Source: Strobilurus pachycystidiatus
Lineage: Eukaryota; Basidiomycota; Agaricomycetes; Agaricales; Physalacriaceae
Length of the DNA stretch: 64,000 nt
Direction of reading: 5' to 3'
Assembly: GCA_019915135.1 (NCBI GenBank)
Contig: JAHLMK010000002.1
Span: forward strand, 806,001 to 870,000
Under the pieces are notes generated by a model. The model had not been told where the DNA came from. It worked only from the letters and a program-made list of their open reading frames with translations, and searched no databases. Below are positions 56,488 to 64,000 of the stretch, piece after piece (within the stretch, counting starts at the first letter, position 1; every line of letters begins with the position of its first letter). Made by a program: the position numbers and the translations under genes.

Positions 56488-58332
56488 ATGGCCAAGCACG
56501 GACGTAAGCGACAGAAAATTTCCAAAGAGGAAGTCGAGTCCAAAGGTCCCAATCCTTTATTGGACGACGCCAGCAAAGATGACGAAGAGCGCAGACTCGA
56601 GAGCCTACTTTTTGGAACTCCTTACGTCCCCCAAGGCTTCAAGAATGTCATAGAGATAAATGATGATGATGAAGACGAGGCAGGGAAAGAATTGCAGAAC
56701 CTCAATGATGCGGACGTGCGCCTACTTTTCGATCTTACCTGTGCATCAATGCTGAGCTCATGTCTAGCTGTTCTTCGTCGATGATGGGGGCCTTCCGACT
56801 ATCTCTCCTCCTCAGGTGGATGAGGAGTACGAGGACGATTCGGATGATGAAAAAGACGAGAGCGAGAGCGACGAGGACGACAGTTCGGATGAAGAGGAAA
56901 ACGAAACCCTTCCAACACGATCCACAAAAGCGCCAGCGTGGACGGACCCATCTGATCCACCGCTCGTATCGCTGGAAAGCAATCGGCTACGAAAATTGCG
57001 CGACGCTCCTTCGGAAACTGTTCTCTCTGGGCGGGAATACGAATCACGGCTCCGGCGACAATTTGAACGCATAAATCCTGCACCGTCATGGGCGCGAAAA
57101 AGGCGGCGCGATGAGGACGAGGACGAAGATGGTATTGACCACCTGCTGACCTCGACAACCGGTATCCTGTCTCAAAGGAAGGCTCCTACGCTCCCTTCTG
57201 GCACTATCGCCATCGAGCGGTTACGCGACGCGAACCAGTCTGCGCAGAAATCCAACTCTGGCGATGTCAAATCCATTGCATTTCATCCTAGTGACCGCGT
57301 CCCCGTCCTCGCCGTTGGTACTGGTGATCGACGGGTTCGGTTGTACAACGTACGCCGCAGCTTACTGCTCGTCAATATTCCTTGTGCTGACTGTTTCTCA
57401 AGATTGACGGCCATACCTCTCCCCTCCTACAAACTCTTCACGTCCCCGCACTTCCCCTCACATCAATATCCTTCCACCCCTCTGGCTCGCATCTTCTTCT
57501 CACCGGAACGCGGCCGACCTACTCCATCTTCGACCTACAATCCGGCCAAGTGATCAACCAGACTGGTCTTTGGGGCTCACGCTTCTCCTCAGCGACCAAA
57601 GACAAGCCAGAGAACATGCACCTGACGAGCTTCAGCCCAGGAGGCGGCCTTTTGGCGGTGGCCGGACGAATGGGCAATCTCCATCTTGTAGACTGGCAGA
57701 GTGGTGGTGGGCAGGTCGTAGGCACGATGAAATGCCCTGGTACCGGGGGTGGCGGGGTAAAATCCTTATGGTGGGCCGATGATAGTACGCTCGCAACACT
57801 CACCGCAGACGCCGAAGTCTTCTTGTGGGATGTCGGTCAACGAAGATGCATCCGGCGATGGAAAGATGAAGGTGGTTTCCGAGGGACTGGAAGGACGATG
57901 GCTGGCTCCGCTAATTGGCTTGCTATCGGCTCAAACACAGGTCTGGTGAATGTATATCAATCAGATGCTTTCGCCAAGGACCTGGATTCACAGCCGAAGA
58001 CGAAGAAGACCTTGGGAAATCTGACCACCGCGATATCATCCATGACATTCAACCATGACGCTCAGCTTATGGCCATTGCAAGCAAGGAGAAGAAGGACTC
58101 GATGAAACTGGTAATTATCCTACTGTTGGCTCGATACAACTTTGCTAATAATGTCATACAGATTCATTATCCATCATTGACGGCCTTTGCGAACTGGCCG
58201 ACCTCAAGTACGCCCGTCGGCCATGTTACAACGATGGACTTTTCTCCCAAGAGTGATTATCTGGCCATTGGGAACACACGGGGGAGGGTGCTTCTGTATC
58301 ATCTCAAGGATTACGGGGTGCGGACATTGTGA
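56488..58332 (+). CDS. UTP18: UTP18, WD40 protein of the small-subunit processome
   Basis: Four exons (56488-56715, 56768-57349, 57403-58110, 58162-58332) encode 562 residues. A basic N-terminus (MAKHGRKRQKISKEEVESK) leads to RRLESLLFGTPYVPQGF and a long Asp/Glu/Ser tract. WARKRRRDEDEDEDGIDHLL and then WD40 repeats follow (VLAVGTGDRRVRLYN, HLTSFSPGGGLLAVAGRMG, GHVTTMDFSPKSDYLAIGN). Utp18 belongs to the UTP-B module that binds pre-rRNA in the nucleolus. All introns are GT-AG and in phase 0. Confidence 0.92.
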
Positions 58333-58618
58333 GGATTTTCATACATTTCACCAAAAGTATGGTACACAAACAGGTTTATTGCGATTACAAGCCTATTGTG
58401 CCTTGTCCAGCATTTGCATTAGAAGAGAGGTCATTGAATACGTGCAAAGTAGCGTAGAAAAACTACATGTACGCCGAGCGTGAATGGCGTACAGATGGCC
58501 GACTAAGTAAAGCTACAGCGAAACGGTATGATACACAAGCGTGGCAATGTGAGCGTAAAGATAGAACGAAGTTGTATGTACTTAGATGCCAGAATATCAA
58601 CAGGTATATGTCACGAAT

Positions 58619-59847
58619 TTAGAAAGAACAGAGATGGTAAAATATGAAGATCAAAGCCACAAGGCCGACGTTGGGGGGATTAAATTGGCTGGGAGCAGCA
58701 TCCACGAGTGGTGTCGCCTCACCAATGGTATCGTTGAGGCAATTGAGCAGTGTCGTATCAACATATGCCGGTATCGGCGTATCCTTTGACCCTTCGGCTT
58801 CGAAGTCCGCGGTGTTGTTGTATCCATTGAGCGTCAAAGACACGCTGCTGGCCCTGTAGTATTGGACGGACGACTCAGGCGGTGGGCTGTTTGAATCCGA
58901 CGCGTTGTAGGCGATGGGTGCCCCTGACATCTTTGAAGTGTCCAAATGAGAAGAGGAGCAGTTGGTCTTGAGGTCCGTCAGCAGGGAGGCGACGGTGCTG
59001 TTATCCGATATCACGTAGAACGTCGTGTTTCCAGAGCTCGAGGGAAGCGCGCCGTAAGTCATTACACCTCCAGGTCGGCTCGAGTTGTTGGGCTCGCCGT
59101 ACTACGACAGAAGTATTCATGATTAGATGATTGCTAATATATCGTGTGAACGAATGGATGATCACCTCGCGTGAGTGCAAGTATGCAGCGCCTCCAAGGC
59201 CGACGCCGCCAAACGCGAGCGGCCAGTAGTAGAACTAGGATACGAGGCGAATGAGATGGGTCAAATGAGAAAGATGTATCACTCACAGGGAAGCCGCGGC
59301 CTGCAACACCGCGCCCAGTCACACCAGGATAACCACTGCCATAGGCACTGTATAGAGTGGGCCGGTTAGAACGTGATTCGGGCCAATGACGATTGCGCTT
59401 GCCTCGTTCCGTATACTTGGCTCCGAGTACCACCACCTTGCGTACGGCCAGCGAACAGACTGCCAGAGGGTATTGTAGAGACCTTTCCGCCACCGTTACC
59501 ATATGATGATGCCTTCTTCGAACTCGACGACGACGTGGATATAGACGAGGTGCGCTTCGAGCCTGAGGAGCCTGAGAAAATTCAAGTCAAATTTTGAACT
59601 TGGATCATAGAGGAGATGCTTTACCAGATCCTGTTGAGCCACCGCCAGTACTGGAACTGGAGCCCGTTCCTCCCTTGGATCCGCTGGAGCCCGAACTTCC
59701 TCCAGCGCCTTTGCCGCCACCACCTTTACGGCGTTCGAGTTGTGATCTTTTGGGTGATCTGTGCGAGATAAAGGGAACGAACATGGCCGTTCCGGTAGAA
59801 AGGGCTAGGAGGTGGTGGTCGCGGTATAAAAGCAACGACCTGAACAC
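58619..59847 (-). CDS. Ser/Gly-rich cell-surface protein, probably GPI-anchored
   Basis: Five exons (59847-59625, 59571-59403, 59347-59287, 59234-59166, 59101-58619) give 334 residues. The N-terminus is hydrophobic to basic (MFRSLLLYRDHHLLALSTG; an alternative start is ATG at 59784). Gly/Ser and Ser/Lys low complexity follows, then GYPGVTGRGVAGRGFPFYYW and PLAFGGVGLGGAAYLHSREY. A globular part follows (TTFYVISDNSTVASLLTDL) with NCSSS and YNAS glycosylation sites. The hydrophobic end NVGLVALIFIFYHLCSF suggests GPI attachment. The second intron (59402-59348) is read as GC-AG (GCAAGC), restoring VYGTSAYGSG. No known family; the pattern is common in basidiomycetes. Confidence 0.72.
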
Positions 59848-60653
59848 AGCCTTGCATTCCCATCAATTTGTTATGAGCGCGTCACGCGTCATCGACGATA
59901 TTTGTTTTTCGTCTCTCCAGAGCTGCAGTGCCCAGCGTGTGTATAAATCCCACTGCGATGTCGAAAAACAATCCGGGCTCGAGCTATGATTCCAGTTGTA
60001 ATCTTGCCAATCGACGAGACCTTGAAAGATACGGTAGAAATGCATCCGGTCGTTCCTCCGCGCCGTGCCTCCATGCTGCAAGCTATCACAAGATAGGCAA
60101 ACTCCGAGAGTCAAGATGGATGCCAAAGCGGCAGTGCGGAGTCGAGATTTCGTGCATGTGGAAGTATCGCCAGAGTAAAGCCGACATTGAGTCGAGGCAA
60201 GAACGTAGTAAGAATCTGAAGATAGTGAAGTTCAATACGAAACATAGCTTTCAGTCAATAGCACGAGCTCATTGACTGTCATCAAGTACCGACGAGCACA
60301 CAGATACTACCTGTATGTGATCTTGTAGCGCCTTTGCGCCGCACTGCTGGATGCGTCCAGATAGCCATCCATTGCAGTGAGCTGATTTCCAGAGCCCTTC
60401 CATTGATAAGCTTAGATGAACGTCTACAAGAGGTGCAGGACTCCAAGCCGCAACCAAGCCGTGTCGCCGATGAAGTGCTAGGACAGAGTGTGCAGAAGAT
60501 AGCAGATACAGAATGCACAGAGAGAAAGAGACGATGGTGGAAGACAGACAGTAAGATACAGCTGCGCGCCTGCGGAAGACAGCTGGTATGTACTGTAAGC
60601 GATGTCGTCCCTGAGCCAGCGATCGCGTTTGGCCATCAACCACCATCTGCACG
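59848..60653. other. Divergent promoter region, about 0.8 kb
   Basis: This lies between the surface-protein gene (-) and RAD9 (+). A plus-strand frame of 116 codons (60334-60684) and minus-strand frames overlap here without domain content and appear to be chance. No repeat was found. Confidence 0.4.
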
Positions 60654-62431
60654 ATGCAGGCCACCTTGGATGCCTCAGCGCTGAAGCGTACGCGTCTCTC
60701 AACTCTTGTCGACCCTCAGTCATCATTGCCCAGCGTTCACCAAGGCTCTTACCTGCATCGCGCGCTACGGCGACGAGCTGACGCTACATGCAACCCCGCA
60801 GACCTTGGCTCTGTCTGCAACCAACTCATCCAAATCGGCATATACGCGCTTCAAATACGACAAAACTTTCTTCCAGAAATATGCAGTGGAGCAGCAGGGA
60901 GAAGACGAAGAGGTGACGGGCCAATTGCTTGTCAAGGTGCGTCCGCCACCCACAAGCTTTTTTGACGCGTCGTCCTCATTTTCTAAAGTCACTATTGTCA
61001 ATTCTTAGGCATAGAGCAGTCGACAAGACGGTGGAAAAGTGCGACATGTCGATAATCGAAGGCGGGGGTGACGACGACACGGAACACGACCGATTGGAAA
61101 GCAGACTTGTGGTCGTGCTTCACTGCAAACATGGTTCGTCGTACCTGTGCTTCAGAGTAACCACCTTATCAATATCCTCTAGGTGTTGTCAAAACGCATC
61201 GCCTGCTTTTATCCACGCCCAACTCTCTTCTAGCCCCCGGCGTGCCTGACACATCCACAGAGTCCTTTCTCACTGTTGGACCGAGAGCAATCAAGGACAT
61301 GGTCGAGCACTTTCCACTAGCAAAGGGAAACAAAGCCGACTCTCAGCTCATCTGGCATTTTGGAGAACACGACGTTGAGGTAAAGACTCTAGAATCGTCC
61401 ATCGATTCGAAGGGTAAGTCGCGTCCTGCGTTCATATACCACGCCAATACTGAAGCAAATTCCAGGCAAGTCCCAGCTGTCCACCGAATTGACTATCAGC
61501 GCCGAGGAATTCGATGTTTACAATCTGTATGCTGCACCAACAGTCATCGCGTTCCACCTGGGCGAATTCAATGTGACGAATGTACCCTTTGCGCAATCCT
61601 CAAGCTAACGTCGTTCCAGGCCACTATCGCGTTCACCGACGCGATAGGCGTGACAATGGATCTTCGCTTCACAGACCCAGCCGCTCCACTCTTCATTGAT
61701 GTGGATTCTGACGATTGCCAGGCGCTGTTCGTGATATCGACGAGTCAAGTTCAAAATGCGGGCAACGCTGCCCCACAAGTTATCCTTAGCAACAATAAGA
61801 GGAAACGTACTCGCGAAGAAGATGAAGATGGCCATTCAAGCCAGAATGCGGTCAGGGAGACGCCTCGTCCCAAGAAGCCCATGAAGGCTGCCCAGCCCAC
61901 GTCTCAGGCCTCGATGAATGCCCAATACAATACCCCATCTCATTCCAACTCTCGCCAAGAAAGTGCTGTACCCCCTTCGATGCATTCGCCGTCATTCCGC
62001 GACGCGTCAATGCCACCACCTTCGATGCCGCCGCCTTCCGCGCGTGCAATTTCGCGACCGCAACAAGAGGACGAGCCCATGCTCCCCTCTAGCTCTGCTC
62101 CCCGCCCAAACCCTGAGCCGCTCTTCTTTCCTAGCGCATCCCAGCAGAGCAACCACCCAGACCTGAATGGCATGACCGCTGAAGAATTGGAGATGTTCCT
62201 TGATCCCGATGCAGATATTGATGAGGATGAGGCCATGGAGGATACCTTCTCTCACCGCGACACCCCTCAAGGTGATGGGATGGCTGTCGACTTCGATGAT
62301 ATCAGTCTGGAGCCCACCCAGACGCGGCAGCTAGACGATTCCAAGGTGGGTTTAGCCAACCTGATTCATATTGACATTGGTGACATTGAACAATCCTCCC
62401 ATAGACATTCCATCCCTTGTTCGACGACTGA
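60654..62431 (+). CDS. RAD9: RAD9, subunit of the 9-1-1 DNA-damage checkpoint clamp
   Basis: Seven exons (60654-60687, 60734-60936, 60989-61133, 61183-61413, 61466-61572, 61620-62345, 62405-62431) encode 490 residues. The N-terminal half is the Rad9 clamp fold: LKPFTKALTCIARYGDELTL, AYTRFKYDKTFFQKY, LLSILRHRAVDKTVEKCDMS, HRLLLSTPNSLLAPGV and TISAEEFDVYNLYAAPTVIA. The C-terminal tail is disordered, Pro/Ser-rich and acidic, as expected for the phosphorylated tail that binds TopBP1/Dpb11-type proteins. The last 27-nt exon codes TFHPLFDD, similar to the end of other fungal Rad9 proteins, and decided the last junction. This is the fission-yeast/animal Rad9, not S. cerevisiae Rad9. Confidence 0.87.
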
Positions 62432-62653
62432 CAGAGCGGCTGATTATCAAGGCATATCAGAATCCATACAATGTTTTTCTATTGGTATTGAGATTGCTTC
62501 TCCTACGTACTCATACAATGCGCGATGTTAACGTATCAAACAAAAGATAGCAGTCTGTGTATACAAAATGTCAATTATTGAAAGCAAGAAGTAAATTTCC
62601 CTTCTATTCCGAATAAAGTTAGGATATATAAATGAGGCGTCAAGATCCGAGGT

Positions 62654-64000
62654 CTATGTTCGCATACCGGTCCTCAGAGGCATGACGATACCTCGCAGAG
62701 CCGCTAAAGCAAAACGCATGCCATTATTGCAGGCCCAGATAAGAGAGACTATTAATGGAGACATGTTAAGTTGTGAGAGTCATCAATTGGCGCAGAAGAC
62801 CCACTGATTAGAATAGGAAGCCAAAATAGCATCAACATTCGGTCCTCTGGAAGACCCAAGTCAATGATAGAGCGTCAGGGAAGGTACGACAACTTACGTT
62901 TCCTATAGGTTTTCGGCTGGTATGTATACGCTTCGAGTTCCTGTTCAGTCACCGATGTGGCGCTGTATTCGAAACGGCGTGTTCGAGTGAGCTCCGCCGA
63001 GCTCGACTTCCCTGACGGTCCGGCCTCCGACTGTGCGCGAGGGGTGTACTCCGGTGGGGGCTCAATGTCCGCCTCCTTCATTGTGACCCCATTGGCCACC
63101 AACCATCGTTCCCAGGCTGCACGCAGCTCGAGACCGGTGAAAATGCCCTTTGCTTGACCTTCAGAGCCGTCCAAACGTGTTGCCACCACCAAGGAACCCG
63201 GGCAGGGCAGGCATCATAGGGACAACGACAGGGAACCGGAATCTGAGGTAGAGCGCCCCAAGCCACGGCAGGCATGCCCTTGATATACGGGAGCTGTATC
63301 TGGGGTAGATGCGGCGAGCCGGGTAGCTGAGCCAGTGTCTTCTGTATCAGTTCCGTAAAGGAAGGAGGCTGTTTGCTATCCAAGGCCGCAAGTTTCTGCT
63401 TGTCGGAAGATGGTGTCGCTGGACGCGACTTCTCGCGACGCGACGACTCGGAGAAACGGGCCTTCCTGCGGTTGAGACCTCGAAGGCTAGGTTTACGCAC
63501 GACAACGGCATCCTCCTCGCCATCACCCCACTCGGCCTCTTCATCCTCATCTGATGCATCATAATAGCCAGCAGAGGGTGACTGGAGTCCCTCGAATAGA
63601 CCACGGGAGTCCATTTCTTGGGCGGTTTTGCCCGTGGCGTTGACAATCTCCAAATCCGCACCAAGTTGACTAGACAGCGGACGGCTTCCGCCATTGCCAC
63701 TGGGCAGCGAAGTGGAGTGTGTGAAGCCATTGCGATCGCGAGCGTCGGAGTCCGCGCCATGGCTCAAAAGGAAACGCACGAGTGATGGGAATCCTAAGAA
63801 GCAGGCCAGATGAAGGAGGGTCTGACCACTCGAAGTGGCATGCGAAATCGCTTCGGCAGTGGAGGTAGGAGCCGAATTGGACTCGACAGGCGTGTCCATG
63901 ATAGACAAGCAGTCAACAATGAGGCTCTCAAAGTCCTCTGTTTCCCCACCACGGCGGTACAACAGTGGCCTGAAGTCACGAGAAGTCTGGGAAGACAGCT
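62654..64000 (-). CDS. MGA2: Mga2/Spt23-like membrane-bound transcription factor, C-terminal part with frame breaks
   Basis: The 5' part lies beyond the window. Visible: an ankyrin region (TSSGQTLLHLACFLGFPSLV, FLLSHGADSDARDRNGFT, GADLEIVNATGKTAQEM), an acidic linker, AAWERWLVANG and the final exons 62846-62805 and 62748-62654 with a C-terminal membrane segment (DRMLMLFWLPILI, SLIWACNNGMRFALAALRG). Ankyrin repeats followed by one C-terminal span is the layout of Spt23/Mga2, ER-anchored factors cut by the proteasome to activate fatty-acid desaturase genes. Frame is lost around 63680-63745, where PLHF and EAVRCLVNL lie in other frames, and again around 63170-63240. The IPT/TIG domain, expected upstream, is not seen. 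Confidence 0.72.

Overview
The window looks like nuclear DNA from a filamentous basidiomycete, most likely a mushroom-forming agaricomycete. Genes lie close together on both strands. Almost all are broken by many short introns of about 45-60 nt with GT(R)NGT...YAG ends, and the products are typical fungal proteins such as elongation factor eEF3, a cell-wall-integrity MAPKK, an Mga2/Spt23-like factor and a DUF7727-type membrane protein. I joined exons by hand, using splice motifs, reading frame and recalled family motifs. No database search was run.

Layout: 1-0.36 kb, 3' end of an unknown gene (+). 1.0-2.6 kb, MAPKK of the Mkk1/2 type (-). 3.8-4.5 kb, unknown protein (+). 4.5-7.0 kb, gene-poor. 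7.0-7.7 kb, NAA50 acetyltransferase (+). 7.9-8.7 kb, C2H2 zinc-finger protein (-). 9.7-12.6 kb, DNA ligase I (+), followed by a small inverted-repeat element (MITE). 13.1-14.1 kb, secreted CREG-like protein (+). 14.5-15.0 kb, mitochondrial BolA (+). 15.5-16.9 kb, second C2H2 factor (+). 17.2-20.5 kb, NDR-family kinase (-). 21.6-22.8 kb, homeodomain protein (+). 23.1-27.1 kb, eEF3 (-). 27.5-29.6 kb, glycerol-3-phosphate acyltransferase (-), divergent from RRP12 (+, 29.75-33.9 kb). 34.0-34.9 kb, proteasome chaperone PAC2 (-), divergent from the eEF1A methyltransferase EFM5 (+, 35.0-35.9 kb). 36.2-36.8 kb, single-pass membrane protein (-). 37.1-40.1 kb, dihydroxy-acid dehydratase ILV3 (-). 40.3-42.6 kb, PEX5 (-), divergent from ETF-alpha (+, 42.8-43.95 kb). 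45.5-48.6 kb, large acidic protein with a HicA-like C-terminus (-). 49.3-49.9 kb, membrane protein (+). 50.2-51.8 kb, frame-broken aminotransferase (-). 52.2-54.7 kb, glycyl-tRNA synthetase (+). 54.9-56.2 kb, Ap4A phosphorylase (+). 56.5-58.3 kb, UTP18 (+). 58.6-59.8 kb, Ser/Gly-rich cell-surface protein (-). 60.7-62.4 kb, RAD9 (+). 62.65-64 kb, C-terminal part of an Mga2/Spt23-like factor (-).

Most content is housekeeping: translation (eEF3, GRS1, EFM5), ribosome assembly (RRP12, UTP18), DNA replication and damage signalling (LIG1, RAD9), peroxisomal import and fatty-acid oxidation (PEX5, ETF-alpha), lipid synthesis and its control (GPAT, Mga2-like), and signalling (MAPKK, NDR kinase). I found no rRNA, tRNA, CRISPR or large mobile element, and no secondary-metabolite cluster.

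The most notable signals are structural. There are eight introns best explained by a GC-AG border. There are very small exons, including consecutive 10-nt and 7-nt exons in ILV3. Four genes (RRP12, ILV3, the aminotransferase and the Mga2-like gene) carry one-base frame breaks beside short homopolymers, which suggests either gene decay or residual assembly errors.
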